A stretch of DNA of 64,000 nt, from NCBI RefSeq assembly GCF_012933385.1, contig NZ_JABBPN010000002.1, positions 124,001 through 188,000 of the forward strand, given 5' to 3'. The translations under genes and the position numbers were made by a program. The stretch comes from Paenibacillus lemnae (GTDB lineage Bacteria > Bacillota > Bacilli > Paenibacillales > Paenibacillaceae). Of this stretch, positions 17,821 through 27,890 are shown piece after piece (positions within the stretch are counted from its first letter, which is position 1; each line of letters begins with the position of its first letter). A model generated the notes under the pieces. The model was not told the DNA's origin and did not search any database. It saw only the letters and a list, made by a program, of their open reading frames with translations.

Positions 17821-17879
17821 AAAAGCGGATGCACCCAAGTCTTCCTTTCCATGGAAGAAGCTCAGGCGCATCCGCTTTT
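17821..17879 (-). terminator. tyrS terminator
   Basis: Long arms AAAAGCGGATGC and GCGCATCCGCTTTT bracket a longer loop with internal CTTCC/GGAAG pairing; on the minus strand it ends in T4. Confidence 0.85.
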
Positions 17880-17899
17880 CTTATTACGTGTTTCTAAAC

Positions 17900-19165
17900 T
17901 TAGGACAGCTTTAGTTTGGCAAACTTTCGTTTCCCTACCTGAACAATGTCACCATCCGCAGGTTTAATCTGTCCGTTAATATCGGTCTGTTTCTCTTCGT
18001 TCCACTTTACTGCACCCTGCTGAATGCTGCGTTTGGCTTCACCGTTAGAAGCTGCAAAGCCTAATAGGGTCAATAACTTCATCAAACGGATTTCGCCATC
18101 CTGGAGCTCTTCAGCCGGAATGACAAATTCTTCGATATCCTCAGGAAGTGCCCGCTGCTGGAACACTGTCACGAAGTGCTGCTGCGCCTGATCTGCAGCT
18201 TCTTCTCCATGATACATTCGAACAAAGGTATGCGCCAAACGCATTTTAGCATCTCTGGGGTGTACGCTGCCAGCATCAATGCCTGACTTCAGAGCTTCCA
18301 GATCTTCATTACTAATATCGGTAGCCAGACTGTAGTATTTCAACATCAGCTCATCCGGTATGGACATGGACTTTCCGTAAATTTCATTCAGATCTTCATC
18401 GATCCCGATGTAGTTACCCAGACTTTTGCTCATTTTTTGTACGCCGTCCAGACCTTCAATCAGCGGCAGCGTAATGGTCACCTGCTGTTCTACACCGTAC
18501 TCCTTTTGCAGCGTTCTTCCCATGAGCAGGTTGAATTTCTGATCCGTACCGCCCAGCTCCACATCGCTCTTCAGTGCTACGGAGTCCATCCCCTGCATGA
18601 GCGGGTAGAAAAACTCATGAATGCTGATCGGCTGTCCGCTCTGGTAACGTTTTTCAAAATCGTCACGCTCCAGCATCCGGGCTACGGTCACTTTGGAGGA
18701 TAAATGCACCACATCGCCGAATGACATCTTGCCCAGCCACTCTGAATTGAAATACACCTTGGTCTGCTCCGGATGAAGCACTTTAAAAATCTGCTTCTGG
18801 TATGTTTCTGCATTGCGCATCACATCTTCTTCTGTCAGCTGTTTCCGGGTTTCCGATTTGCCTGTCGGGTCGCCGACACGGCCAGTGAAATCACCGATGA
18901 TCAACTGAACCTCATGACCCAGATCCTGGAATTGACGCAGCTTCTGCAGCACCACCGTATGCCCCAGATGCAGATCCGGAGCAGAGGGATCCATCCCGAG
19001 CTTAACACGCAGCGGCTCTCCTGAAACAACAGATTTCATAATTTTGTTCTTCATTTCTTCCTCAGGAACGATCTCCACAACACCTCTGGCGAGAACGTCC
19101 AGCTGACGCTCCACTTCGTTCTGCTGAGCCCCTGAAAGTTCTTCCCACTTCATTACTTCATGCAC
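17900..19165 (-). CDS. tyrS: Tyrosyl-tRNA synthetase (TyrZ-like type)
   Basis: A 421-residue class I synthetase. HLGH lies at 66-69, the KMSKS loop is [12 protein letters not shown] near 245, and [13 protein letters not shown] lies in the catalytic domain. The C-terminal S4-like domain ([16 protein letters not shown] ... [12 protein letters not shown]) binds tRNA. The intact KMSKS with QKFNLL resembles TyrZ rather than the KFGKS type of TyrS. The ATG at 19165 is 6 bases after AGAGGA. A T-box leader upstream indicates induction by uncharged tRNA-Tyr. Confidence 0.95.
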   Translation of the reverse strand: MHEVMKWEELSGAQQNEVERQLDVLARGVVEIVPEEEMKNKIMKSVVSGEPLRVKLGMDPSAPDLHLGHTVVLQKLRQFQDLGHEVQLIIGDFTGRVGDPTGKSETRKQLTEEDVMRNAETYQKQIFKVLHPEQTKVYFNSEWLGKMSFGDVVHLSSKVTVARMLERDDFEKRYQSGQPISIHEFFYPLMQGMDSVALKSDVELGGTDQKFNLLMGRTLQKEYGVEQQVTITLPLIEGLDGVQKMSKSLGNYIGIDEDLNEIYGKSMSIPDELMLKYYSLATDISNEDLEALKSGIDAGSVHPRDAKMRLAHTFVRMYHGEEAADQAQQHFVTVFQQRALPEDIEEFVIPAEELQDGEIRLMKLLTLLGFAASNGEAKRSIQQGAVKWNEEKQTDINGQIKPADGDIVQVGKRKFAKLKLS

Positions 19166-19185
19166 ATCCTCTCTATAATTGAACG

Positions 19186-19465
19186 CAAAAAAAGCCCCTA
19201 CTCATCCCAAGGGACGAGAAGGAGACCTCGCGTTACCACCCTAATTAAAACCCCATTATTTCAGGAGCTTTCACTTCATTGCCATAACGGAAACATATAT
19301 TCCCGGAACCGGACTACTTGAACGGCTGTAAAAAGCCGACACACGTTCCTCCGGACAGCTCAGGATGGTAATTCAAAGGGGGGATGATTCCGGTTTGCAC
19401 CAGCCACCGGCTCTCTGTAAACATCGTTTTCCCTTCTACTGGGATCCTTCAACGCTTTTACTGAT
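19186..19465 (-). ncRNA. T-box riboswitch upstream of tyrS
   Basis: On the minus strand the leader carries AGAGAGCCGGTGGCTGGTG (stem I base), a UAC triplet at 19370-19368 fitting a tyrosine specifier, and the T-box sequence AGGGTGGTAACGCG (19242-19229). The terminator CTCGTCCC-TT-GGGATGAG, GGGGC and T7 follow just before tyrS. The order and spacing are typical, and uncharged tRNA-Tyr should favour the antiterminator. Exact 5' end is approximate. Confidence 0.92.
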
Positions 19466-19480
19466 ATGAACTTAGCCATA

Positions 19481-19510
19481 TTTATAGCATAGGCAGTCAG
19501 TTAAAGTCAA
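19481..19510 (-). promoter_or_regulatory. Promoter of the T-box/tyrS transcript
   Basis: Minus strand TTGACT, 18-base spacer and TATAAA, ending about 15 bases before the leader. Confidence 0.75.
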
Positions 19511-19605
19511 ACTTTTTCATTTTGAAACGACAGGATGCGGGAGCTATGATTCAAAACCTTCAATTTATGCTATAATAGGTGCGTTAAAAGGAGGAATACA
19601 CATTC

Positions 19606-22600
19606 ATGGTTGAGGAGAAAAAACATAAGCCTGAGAACGAACAGCCTTCCAAGAAGAAGAAGTCCGTTGTACGGAAGATTGGATCAGCCGTCGGCTGGCT
19701 TTTTATCTTGGGACTTATGGGAATGTTGTTCGCTGGAGGAGCTATTTTCGGCTATATTACCTCTATTGTTAAAGACGAGCCAGTCCGATCCAGAGCTCAG
19801 ATTGAACAGCAAATGGGCATTAACGCGATCACCGGCTTTGCTTATTTCGGAGACGGGTCACCGATCGGCCAGCTGCGTACAGAGGAAGACCGGCGGCCGG
19901 TAAAGCATGAAGAAATTCCACAGATTATTATCGATGCCGTAGTATCTATAGAAGATAACCGTTTCTTTACCCACGAAGGTGTCGATATGGTGGGCACCAC
20001 CCGTGCTGTGAAGCAGCGGCTGTTGAATGAACAGGTTCAAACCGGAGGCAGTACACTGACTCAGCAGCTCGCAAGACAGGTTTTTCTGAGCAGAGACCGG
20101 ACAGCGAATCGGAAAGTGAAAGAAATTCTGCTCGCCCTTCGTTTGGAGCGGTTTATGACCAAGAATGAAATCATTACCGCTTATCTGAACAAAGTTCCTT
20201 ATGGTAATGGCTCTAATGGCTATAATATCTTTGGAATTAAAGCAGCAGCTAAAGGTATTTTTAATATTAATGACTTGAACAAACTGAATATCGCTCAAGC
20301 TGCATATCTCGCAGGTCTCCCCCAGCTTCCTTCCGCATATTCAGCTTTCAGCGGCATAGGGGAATTTGACGAGAAGTCATTTAATCGTGCTTTGAAACGC
20401 CAAGCGCTTGTGCTTCAGCGCATGTTGGATGAAGGTGTCATTACAGATGCAGAATACAAGGAAGCCAAAGCTTTTGACATCAAGTCATCACTGGCTCCAA
20501 GAATGCAAAAGGCATATGTAACCTATCCTTATCTTATGATGGAGGTTGAACGTCAGGCTTCCAAAATTTTAATGGAACTGAATAACCCCGAAATTGATGT
20601 TGAACAACTCAGGGAAGACAGCGAACTGGAGAAAGATGCACAGACACTGCTCAGCACCGGCGGTTATCGGATTTATACGACGATTGACCGTACACTGTAC
20701 GGCGCCATGCGCAAAATTGCCGAGAACGACGATAATTTCTTTCCTGACAGTGAAGATAAAGGAAAAGAACAGACTGCGGCTATGATGATCGACAACAAAA
20801 CCGGAGCCATCCTCGGTATGATCGAAGGCCGTGATTACCAGTTTGAAGCCATGAACTATTCCACCCAGATGAAACGTCAGCCAGGCTCTGCCATGAAACC
20901 GATCGCGGCGTATCTGCCTGCTCTGGAATCCGGTCAGGTTCAACCCGGCAGCATTGTGGATGATTCACCGATCATTCTGAAGGATGGCGGAAAAGGCTAC
21001 CATATTCCTAAAAATGTTTACACCGGTTATAAAGGTCTTATGACGGCTAGAGAGGCTTTAAATAATTCCACCAACACCGTTGCACTGAAGCTCTTTAACA
21101 ACTCCATCGGGATTGACAATGCCTGGGAGTTTGCGAGGAAACTTGGAATCACCACCCTCACAGAGAGAGACAGCGGCGCAGCTACCGGTGTACTGGGCGG
21201 CCTGGAGTTTGGCGTAACTGTAGAAGAGCTGACTAATGCGTACAGCTCCATCGGCAATCAGGGTAAATTCGCTGATGCCTTTATGATCAGTAAAATTGTC
21301 GACTCGAACGGGAAGATTGTTTATAAGCATGATACGAAACCTGTTCAAGTCTATTCGGAACAGACTGCCTATCTGATGACGGACATGATGCGTACCGTCA
21401 TCACAGAAGGATCCGGCAGTACGGTCCGCGACAATTACAAACATTTTAATGATATTCCGGTTGTGGGTAAAACCGGCTCCAGCCAAAATTATGGAGACAG
21501 CTGGTTTGTCGGTCTGTCGCCGGATGTTACGGTTGGCGTATGGGTCGGATATAAATATTCCGCAAATACGCTGGAACGTCCTCAGCGTACCCATGCACAG
21601 AATATTTGGTCCCAGATTATGAATGAAGCGATTGACCTGAGACCGAAATTATTTGAAAATCACGAGTTTGCCAAACCTGAGGACATTGTATCCCAGACGG
21701 TCTCTGCTTACAGCGGTAAGCTTCCGTCCGAGTTAACAGACCGCTTTGTCACCGATCTGTTTAATGCCAAGTACGTGCCGACCGAACGGGATGACAGTCA
21801 GGGCAAGGCCAAGTATATTACCTATCGGGGAGTTAATTACATCCCGAGAGATGAAACACCGAACGACTTTTTAAAAGAACGTACGGTCATCAAGCGGGAG
21901 AAGCCGATTGATGAGCTGATCAAGGAGCTGGAGGCCGCCTTCGCGGGAATGACAGGTGATCACGAACCGCTGTCCTACTATATTCCCCGGGATGCCAACA
22001 AGAACATGCCGACCAAAGTTGATCCTCGGATAGACGACGGCCGTGCACCAACACCGCCGAAGAACGTCCGTTACTCATCCCAAAGCGGGAATGCAGTCAT
22101 CAGCTTTAGTCCCAGCGGATCTCCGGATGTCGTCGGTTACCGGTTATACCGCTCGGTACATGGAGGTTCATTCGTCCACGGAGGCCAAGTTGTTACCAGT
22201 GATGGACCGAATTATTTTGTATCATCATCCGGCTCCAATGTTCAGTACTATATCGTGGCAGTAGATGTGGCTGGTAAAACTTCATCACCGAGTGCAGCAG
22301 TAGGACCATCAGCTGCTCCTGCACCGACGCCAACACCTTCACCTGCACCAACGCCAAAACCGACACCATCTGAGCCTGATCCTGCAGATAATGGGTCAGA
22401 CCCAGACGTTACACCAGATGAGACAGTACCTGAGGAGAACCAAGATCAAGAGGTTCCAGTACCTGAAGGCCCATCCGGCATTCCTAAGGAACCGAGACAA
22501 CCAGCGGTTCGATCCACAGATAGCGGCTTCAAAGTAACATGGAAAGCCAATCCTGCTGAAGATCAGGTGAAGCAGTATAATGTGTATGCCAGCCCGGCCA

Positions 22601-22752
22601 GTGACGGCGTATTCCAGATGATTGGATCCAGTTCAGGGCCAGAGTTTAATTTCAAAATCAATGATCCGATAAAGGGAACTTTTCGGATCACCGCCGTTAA
22701 TGAAATAGGAGAATCCTCCGCATCGGCAAGCGTATATTTCGAGAAAGAATAG
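19606..22752 (+). CDS. Class A penicillin-binding protein (PBP1A/1B family) with FN3 tail
   Basis: A 1048-residue bifunctional cell-wall synthase. The basic cytoplasmic N-terminus is followed by one membrane helix (about 27-53). The GT51 domain has EDNRFFTHEGVD (116-127) and GGSTLTQQLARQ (147-158). The transpeptidase has SxxK at S428-K431, SxN at S488-N490 and KTG at 622-624. After it come an FN3-like domain (about 814-900), a Pro/Thr-rich linker (PAPTPTPSPAPTPKPTPSEP) and a second FN3-like domain (960-1048). The tail makes it longer than Bacillus PonA. AAAGGAGG precedes the ATG. Confidence 0.94.
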   Translation: MVEEKKHKPENEQPSKKKKSVVRKIGSAVGWLFILGLMGMLFAGGAIFGYITSIVKDEPVRSRAQIEQQMGINAITGFAYFGDGSPIGQLRTEEDRRPVKHEEIPQIIIDAVVSIEDNRFFTHEGVDMVGTTRAVKQRLLNEQVQTGGSTLTQQLARQVFLSRDRTANRKVKEILLALRLERFMTKNEIITAYLNKVPYGNGSNGYNIFGIKAAAKGIFNINDLNKLNIAQAAYLAGLPQLPSAYSAFSGIGEFDEKSFNRALKRQALVLQRMLDEGVITDAEYKEAKAFDIKSSLAPRMQKAYVTYPYLMMEVERQASKILMELNNPEIDVEQLREDSELEKDAQTLLSTGGYRIYTTIDRTLYGAMRKIAENDDNFFPDSEDKGKEQTAAMMIDNKTGAILGMIEGRDYQFEAMNYSTQMKRQPGSAMKPIAAYLPALESGQVQPGSIVDDSPIILKDGGKGYHIPKNVYTGYKGLMTAREALNNSTNTVALKLFNNSIGIDNAWEFARKLGITTLTERDSGAATGVLGGLEFGVTVEELTNAYSSIGNQGKFADAFMISKIVDSNGKIVYKHDTKPVQVYSEQTAYLMTDMMRTVITEGSGSTVRDNYKHFNDIPVVGKTGSSQNYGDSWFVGLSPDVTVGVWVGYKYSANTLERPQRTHAQNIWSQIMNEAIDLRPKLFENHEFAKPEDIVSQTVSAYSGKLPSELTDRFVTDLFNAKYVPTERDDSQGKAKYITYRGVNYIPRDETPNDFLKERTVIKREKPIDELIKELEAAFAGMTGDHEPLSYYIPRDANKNMPTKVDPRIDDGRAPTPPKNVRYSSQSGNAVISFSPSGSPDVVGYRLYRSVHGGSFVHGGQVVTSDGPNYFVSSSGSNVQYYIVAVDVAGKTSSPSAAVGPSAAPAPTPTPSPAPTPKPTPSEPDPADNGSDPDVTPDETVPEENQDQEVPVPEGPSGIPKEPRQPAVRSTDSGFKVTWKANPAEDQVKQYNVYASPASDGVFQMIGSSSGPEFNFKINDPIKGTFRITAVNEIGESSASASVYFEKE

Positions 22753-22773
22753 TCTCATAGCAAGCCAAAACTC

Positions 22774-22826
22774 AAAAGGACTGACTCCCGTGTCTCATTA
22801 GCAGACACAGGGGTCAGTCCTTTTTA
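22774..22826. terminator. Shared terminator of the PBP gene and acsA
   Basis: AAAAGGACTGACTCCCGTGTCT and AGACACAGGGGTCAGTCCTTTTT form a long near-perfect stem with both A and T flanks. Confidence 0.9.
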
Positions 22827-22837
22827 AATATATTATA

Positions 22838-24562
22838 TTAATCTTCAATCGTAGACAGGTCACCTGTCGGCAAATCAAGTTCCCATGCTTTCAGTACCCT
22901 GCGCATGATTTTGCCTGAGCGGGTCTTTGGCAGTTTATCCTTAAACTCGATCTCGCGCGGTGCTGCATGAGCAGACAGCCCTTCTTTGACGAAACGGTAT
23001 ATATCGTCTTTCAGTTCCTGGGAAGCCTCATAACCTTCACGCAGGGAGATAAAAGCTTTAATGATCTCTCCACGTGTAGCGTCCGGCTTACCGATAACTC
23101 CTGCTTCGGCCACCGCCGGATGTTCCACCAGCTTGCTCTCTACTTCAAAAGGTCCGATTCGCTCACCGGAAGAGTTAATCACATCATCAATCCGGCCCTG
23201 GAACCAGAAGTAACCGTCTTCGTCCATATAAGCGGAATCACCTGACACATACCAACCGGAAATCCGGAAATATTCTTCATATTTCGCAGGGTTGTTCCAG
23301 ATTTGTCTCATCATCGAAGGCCATGGTGACTGAATCGCCAGGTTCCCCATCGTGTAAGGCGCTACTTCAACGCCCTGATCATCCAATATGGCTGCTTTGA
23401 CACCGGGAATCGGGCGTCCCATTGAACCAGGCTTGATCGCCATTCCGGGATAATTACAGATCAGCTGCCCTCCGGTTTCGGTCATCCACCATGTGTCATG
23501 AATCCGCTGGCCGTAAGCTTTATGACCCCAGCGTACAACTTCCGGATTCAAAGGCTCTCCAACGGACAGCACATGACGCAAACTGCTGAGATCATGCTGA
23601 TCGATCATATCAGACCCTGCACCCATCAGCATACGGAATGCAGTAGGCGCACTGTACCACACGGTAACCTTATACTTGGCGAGCGTGCTGTACCAATCCT
23701 GGGGGCTGAATCGGCCGCCCCGGATCACGTTCGTTACACCGTTCAGCCAAGGAGCAAATATACCGTAAGAGGTCCCTGTAACCCACCCTGGATCGGCTGT
23801 ACACCAATACACATCATCTTCTCTGAGATCCAGAACTACCTTGCCTGTATAATAATGCTGAATCATGGCATTCTGCACATGATAGACACCTTTTGGCTTG
23901 CCTGTGGAACCGGAAGTGTAGTGCATAATCAGTCCGTCTTCACGGTCCAGCCACTCGATATCCAGCTCGGGAGATGCCATGCTCATCTCCTCATGATAAT
24001 CCATGAGGCCTTCACCTGTTGGTACATCCTCACCTACCAGAAAGAGATGCTTCAGCAGCGGAAGTTCTTCTCGCTTCACTCGAGGAAGCAGTACCGGCGT
24101 TGTAATCAGCGCAATCGCACCGCTATCCTCCAAACGATCTTTAACGGCTGTTTCCATAAACGCCTCAAACAGTGGGCCTACCACAGCCCCTACTTTCAAA
24201 ATGCCCAGCAAGGCGGCATACAGTTCCGGGCCTCGAGGCATAAATATAAACACACGGTCACCTTTACCGATCCCGTATTTGCGCAATACATTACCAAATT
24301 TATCAGATTGTTCTTTCATCTGGGCAAAAGTAACCGACTCTTCCCGGTTAGCGTCACTATACAGAAGGGCTACCTTGTCTCCCCGGCCTTCGGCAACATG
24401 ACGATCAATCGCCTCATATGCCATGTTCACCTTTCCTGTATCATACCAGGTAAAGTGACTTTCAACTTCTTCCCACGAAAACCGCGCTGCGGCTTGTTCA
24501 TAATCACTTAAATTAGAATGAGATACTTCACTTGGCAGTACTTCACTATGTGTTTGATTCAT
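22838..24562 (-). CDS. acsA: Acetyl-CoA synthetase (AMP-forming)
   Basis: A 574-residue ANL-family adenylating enzyme that makes acetyl-CoA from acetate, ATP and CoA. The nucleotide loop is YTSGSTGKPKG; TWWMTETGGQLI, SGWYVSGDSAYMDEDGYFWFQGRIDDVINSSGERIGP and PKTRSGKIMRR follow. Lys551 in SGK is the catalytic lysine that AcuA-type enzymes acetylate to switch Acs off. The neighbouring divergent acuA fits this control. GAGGAGG precedes the ATG. A cre-like site lies in the upstream region. Confidence 0.93.
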   Translation of the reverse strand: MNQTHSEVLPSEVSHSNLSDYEQAAARFSWEEVESHFTWYDTGKVNMAYEAIDRHVAEGRGDKVALLYSDANREESVTFAQMKEQSDKFGNVLRKYGIGKGDRVFIFMPRGPELYAALLGILKVGAVVGPLFEAFMETAVKDRLEDSGAIALITTPVLLPRVKREELPLLKHLFLVGEDVPTGEGLMDYHEEMSMASPELDIEWLDREDGLIMHYTSGSTGKPKGVYHVQNAMIQHYYTGKVVLDLREDDVYWCTADPGWVTGTSYGIFAPWLNGVTNVIRGGRFSPQDWYSTLAKYKVTVWYSAPTAFRMLMGAGSDMIDQHDLSSLRHVLSVGEPLNPEVVRWGHKAYGQRIHDTWWMTETGGQLICNYPGMAIKPGSMGRPIPGVKAAILDDQGVEVAPYTMGNLAIQSPWPSMMRQIWNNPAKYEEYFRISGWYVSGDSAYMDEDGYFWFQGRIDDVINSSGERIGPFEVESKLVEHPAVAEAGVIGKPDATRGEIIKAFISLREGYEASQELKDDIYRFVKEGLSAHAAPREIEFKDKLPKTRSGKIMRRVLKAWELDLPTGDLSTIED

Positions 24563-24604
24563 GTTGCATCCTCCTCATTGTTAAATCGGTGAACCATCAA
24601 ATGT

Positions 24605-24618
24605 GGACAGCGCTTACA
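24605..24618. promoter_or_regulatory. cre-like CcpA site between acsA and acuA
   Basis: GGACAGCGCTTACA (reverse TGTAAGCGCTGTCC) matches TGNAANCGNWWNCA at 12 of 14 positions. acsA and acuA are CcpA-controlled in Bacillus, so the position is meaningful. The rest of the 24563-24849 gap shows only AT-rich promoter-like sequence. Confidence 0.5.
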
Positions 24619-24849
24619 AAAAATATGAATGAAGCATTAGAATACACAAGCATGCAGATACTGCGAAGCGCTCTACTAGAGCTGTTATAGTACCTGAATT
24701 TCTTTCATTATGACCCGAAAGTCAATACATAATATGTGAAGGTTTTATGTCGAAGAGATTATATCATAGTTGCCGTTTTGATGTCATTGCTTTTCATTTT
24801 TTTATTTTTTTGCTATAAGTAGGATATGGAATCGAAAGGAGCGTACCCG

Positions 24850-25482
24850 ATGGAGCATCTCAAGCAGTTCAAGTCCCATCTCTTGTTTCCGGAAGACCGC
24901 CGCTTAAGGATTGAGGGTCCTGTCCCGCCAGAAACCCTTCAACATTTGAATATGCACCCTGATCTCGATGCTTTCCGCCGGCCTGGCGACCAGCATGAAG
25001 CACTTGTCGAAATTGCCGGTCTCTCTGAAGGCAGGATCATTGCAGCAAGGGACGGAGATACCATTGTGGGTTATGTGACCTTCCACTATCCGGAAGAGCA
25101 GGAGCGCTGGTCACAAGGCAGCATGGAAGATTTGATAGAGCTGGGAGCCATAGAGGTAGCCGATGATTACCGTTCTTTGGGGCTGGGTCAGAAAATGATC
25201 AAAACAGCCTTTGAAGATGGCCAAATGGAAGGATATATTGTGTTTACCACCGAGTACTACTGGCACTGGGACCTACAAGGCAGCGGCCTTAGCGTGTGGG
25301 ATTATCGAAAAATGATGGAACGTCTGATGAAGGTCGTCGATATGGAGTGGTATGCAACAGATGATCCCGAGATATGCTCTCACCCTGCCAACTGCTTAAT
25401 GGTGAGGATCGGGAGCCAGGTTCCATTGTCATCCCAGGAACAATTTGACCGCATTCGCTTTCAACAGCGATTTATGTATTAA
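24850..25482 (+). CDS. acuA: AcuA-type GNAT acetyltransferase controlling AcsA
   Basis: A 210-residue protein starting MEHLKQFKSHLLFPEDRRLRIEGPV. A GNAT core is visible as LIELGAIEVADDYRSLGLGQKMIKTAFEDG, where the R-x-x-G-x-G-type acetyl-CoA loop is partly preserved, and YYWHWDLQGSGLSVWDYRKMMERLMKVVDM is typical of AcuA. In Bacillus, AcuA acetylates and inactivates acetyl-CoA synthetase. The start at 24850 is chosen because AAAGGAG lies 8 bases upstream. It diverges from acsA. The deacetylase AcuC and AcuB genes are not next to it. Confidence 0.9.
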   Translation: MEHLKQFKSHLLFPEDRRLRIEGPVPPETLQHLNMHPDLDAFRRPGDQHEALVEIAGLSEGRIIAARDGDTIVGYVTFHYPEEQERWSQGSMEDLIELGAIEVADDYRSLGLGQKMIKTAFEDGQMEGYIVFTTEYYWHWDLQGSGLSVWDYRKMMERLMKVVDMEWYATDDPEICSHPANCLMVRIGSQVPLSSQEQFDRIRFQQRFMY

Positions 25483-25487
25483 ATGAT

Positions 25488-25537
25488 AACCCCCCGGGTT
25501 CGCTTCTCCTAGAAAGAGAATCGAAGCCGGGGGTTTA
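25488..25537. terminator. Shared terminator of acuA and mtnN
   Basis: AACCCCCC and GGGGGTTTA bracket a TTCGCTTCTC...GAGAATCGAA inner stem. Confidence 0.8.
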
Positions 25538-25544
25538 TATAATT

Positions 25545-26249
25545 CTATGAAATTCCTTCGAGCATCCTGCTTACGATCACATGGGAACGGCGGGAAGAAT
25601 CAACCGTGAATTCGGCAAAGTTAACATGAGCTGAGCCGTCCGCTTTATCCGACATGGAGCGAATGACGACATAAGGCACCCCGTTCATATAACAGGCCTG
25701 GGCCACCGCCGATCCTTCCATTTCGGCACATACGCCATGCAGTTCTTCGTACAGGACCTTAACAGTTTCCCGGCTGGCAATAAATTGATCTCCGGAAAGC
25801 ACCCGTCCGACCTTATAGTTAACTTCACCTAATCCATCACAAGCCTTAGCTGCCAGCGACACCAGCTCCTGATCCGCAGGAAAATCCGATACCTTCTGAT
25901 AAGGAATGACTCCTCTGGCAAAGCCGAGCGGCGAGACATCCATATCATGCTGCATACATGAGGTTGAGATGACGATATCTCCGATTTGAAGTTCCGGATC
26001 CAGCGCACCTGCGACCCCTGTAAAAATAACTGAAGTCACGCCGAAAGTGTCAATCAGCACCTGTGTCGTCACCGCTGCATTGACTTTGCCCACTCCAGAT
26101 TTACAAACAACGACTTCTTTTCCCAGCCAGCTGCCTTTTACGTATGTAATTCCCGATTTTACGATGGTCTCGTTATGTGTCATTTCTCCAAGCAGCAGTT
26201 CAATTTCTTCGTCCATGGCCCCGATCAGACCGATTACTCTGTTTGTCAT
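25545..26249 (-). CDS. mtnN: 5'-methylthioadenosine/S-adenosylhomocysteine nucleosidase
   Basis: A 234-residue nucleosidase. IGLIGAMDEEIELL is the N-terminal signature with the catalytic acid Glu; VFTGVAGALDPELQIGDIVIST and SGDQFIA follow. CAEMEGSAVAQACYMNGVPYVVIRSMSDKADG carries the Glu that binds ribose and the Asp near the end that protonates adenine. It cleaves MTA and SAH in methionine salvage and activated methyl recycling. Downstream of ccpA on the same strand, but separated by a terminator. Confidence 0.94.
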   Translation of the reverse strand: MTNRVIGLIGAMDEEIELLLGEMTHNETIVKSGITYVKGSWLGKEVVVCKSGVGKVNAAVTTQVLIDTFGVTSVIFTGVAGALDPELQIGDIVISTSCMQHDMDVSPLGFARGVIPYQKVSDFPADQELVSLAAKACDGLGEVNYKVGRVLSGDQFIASRETVKVLYEELHGVCAEMEGSAVAQACYMNGVPYVVIRSMSDKADGSAHVNFAEFTVDSSRRSHVIVSRMLEGIS

Positions 26250-26283
26250 CGACGGTCAAGCCTCCCTTTTGTCCTTACAAGCT

Positions 26284-26308
26284 CGAAAAAGCCCCAGTTG
26301 GGGCTTCT
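26284..26308 (-). terminator. ccpA terminator
   Basis: AAGCCCCA-GT-TGGGGCTT, followed on the minus strand by a T run. Confidence 0.88.
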
Positions 26309-26342
26309 TCAGTGGTTTCTATAAAAGAAACACATATCAATA

Positions 26343-27350
26343 CTATTCGTTAACGCTGACAGAAAGGCGGAGAATAGTCTCATGAGGTAAAATAACCCTT
26401 GAATTCTCAACATTCTCTTTCTTCATCAGCTTGGTCAGCAGACGCATAGCAACCGCGCCTAAATCATACATCGGCTGTGCTACTGTAGTCAGCTGAGGGC
26501 GAACCATTGACGCCATGCGGATATTATCTACACTGATGATCGAAAAATCGTCAGGGACTTTATATCCTTCATCCTGTATACTGTGGATCGCTCCGATGGC
26601 CATCTCATCCGTTGCCGCAAAGATCGCTGTCGGTTTCTTCTTGAGGCCCAGAAAGTATTTCATAGCTTCCACACCGGATTCATAGCGGTAATTGCCGATC
26701 CGAACTAAATCCTCCTGGTACTCAATGCCTGCTGCTTCAAGCGCTCTCTTGTACCCCTGAAAACGGGCATAGCCATTAGCAGGATCCTGCAGTGTGCCGC
26801 TGATCATCGCGATTTCACGATGTCCGTGACGTATCAGGGTATTTACAGCATCTAATGCAGCCTGTTCATGATCGATATCTACCGAAGGATAAGATCCCTT
26901 CTCATCCCGGGTAGCACACAGAACAATCGGCACCGCCGATGTCTGGAAAGCCTGTATATGCTCGTCCGTTACGGTACCGCCCATAAACAGCAATCCATCC
27001 ACCTGCTTCTCCAACAGGGTATTAATGACACGAATTTCTTTTTCTTTCCGCTTGTCGGCGTTACATAAAATAATATTATAGTGATACATGTTAGCGATGT
27101 CCTCGATACCCCGGGCGATCTCTGCGAAAATAGAGTTTGAAATATCGGGAATCACAACGCCGACGGTTGTTGTTTTCTTGCTCGCCAGACCTCTGGCTAC
27201 CGCATTTGGCCGGTATCCCAAACGTTCTATTGCTTCAAATACCTTCTTCCGGGTCTGTGGCTTCACGTTGGGGTTGTTATTCACTACCCGCGACACCGTG
27301 GCCATCGATACGCCTGCTTCACGCGCCACATCATAAATGGTTACCGTCAA
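26343..27350 (-). CDS. ccpA: Catabolite control protein A
   Basis: A LacI-family regulator of 335 residues. The helix-turn-helix is [34 protein letters not shown], and the hinge/DNA contact is [26 protein letters not shown]. These sequences match CcpA closely. With HPr-Ser46-P it represses or activates genes at cre sites. I choose the TTG at 27350, giving the usual TVTIYDVA start; GGAG lies 9 bases upstream. The ATG at 27365 lacks a site. The bacilliredoxin gene lies directly upstream on the same strand, as in Bacillus. Confidence 0.94.
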   Translation of the reverse strand: MTVTIYDVAREAGVSMATVSRVVNNNPNVKPQTRKKVFEAIERLGYRPNAVARGLASKKTTTVGVVIPDISNSIFAEIARGIEDIANMYHYNIILCNADKRKEKEIRVINTLLEKQVDGLLFMGGTVTDEHIQAFQTSAVPIVLCATRDEKGSYPSVDIDHEQAALDAVNTLIRHGHREIAMISGTLQDPANGYARFQGYKRALEAAGIEYQEDLVRIGNYRYESGVEAMKYFLGLKKKPTAIFAATDEMAIGAIHSIQDEGYKVPDDFSIISVDNIRMASMVRPQLTTVAQPMYDLGAVAMRLLTKLMKKENVENSRVILPHETILRLSVSVNE

Positions 27351-27447
27351 ATTCCTTCTCTCCATTGCCAATAAATTTTCAAACTAACGCACACTCATAA
27401 TTAGATTTATGATACGACAAAATACTCCTTTGTGCAATGTCAAGCCC

Positions 27448-27795
27448 TTACAGAGAGCCTACATTGCCTTCCAGCGACTTCACCGTAATTTGAGAATGGG
27501 AAGTATGCCATACCGGCTTCCCGTCACGTACTAAAATAACCTGAGGCGATTCATGCCGGATTTCAAGAGCCTGTGATGCTTCATTGGAAATATCGCGGTC
27601 TGCAATGACATCAATCAGCTTGTAATCCGTATCTTCATTTGGCTGGCCTTTCAGGTAAGCCAGAACTTGATCATAAGCCGCGGCGCTAATCGGGCAGCGT
27701 GTGCTGTGCTTGAATATCAAAAGTGCTTGATTCGCAGATGATTCCAGTGCGGAGTGGAGTTGATCTCTAGTAGTCATTTTCGTCATAGTCGCCAT
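27448..27795 (-). CDS. brxC: Monothiol bacilliredoxin BrxC (YtxJ)
   Basis: A 115-residue thioredoxin-fold protein. STRCPISAAAYDQV holds the single redox-active Cys; ADRDISNEASQALEIRHESPQVILVRDGKPVWHTSHSQI is the family core with the cis-Pro. YtxJ/BrxC removes bacillithiol or reacts with mixed disulfides in low-GC Gram-positives. It lies upstream of ccpA, the same arrangement as in Bacillus, which supports the identification. AAGGGA lies 11 bases before the ATG. Confidence 0.92.
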   Translation of the reverse strand: MATMTKMTTRDQLHSALESSANQALLIFKHSTRCPISAAAYDQVLAYLKGQPNEDTDYKLIDVIADRDISNEASQALEIRHESPQVILVRDGKPVWHTSHSQITVKSLEGNVGSL

Positions 27796-27890
27796 AGGTT
27801 ATACATTCCCTTCATGTTATTGAAGTTCCTAATCTATATCCTAACAAAACGGTCGTGAAAAATCCAACAAACTCGACAAAATACGCCATC

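Noticed and set aside
23498..24511. 337-codon open frame opposite acsA
   Set aside because: Shadow of acsA; no start signal or recognisable motif.
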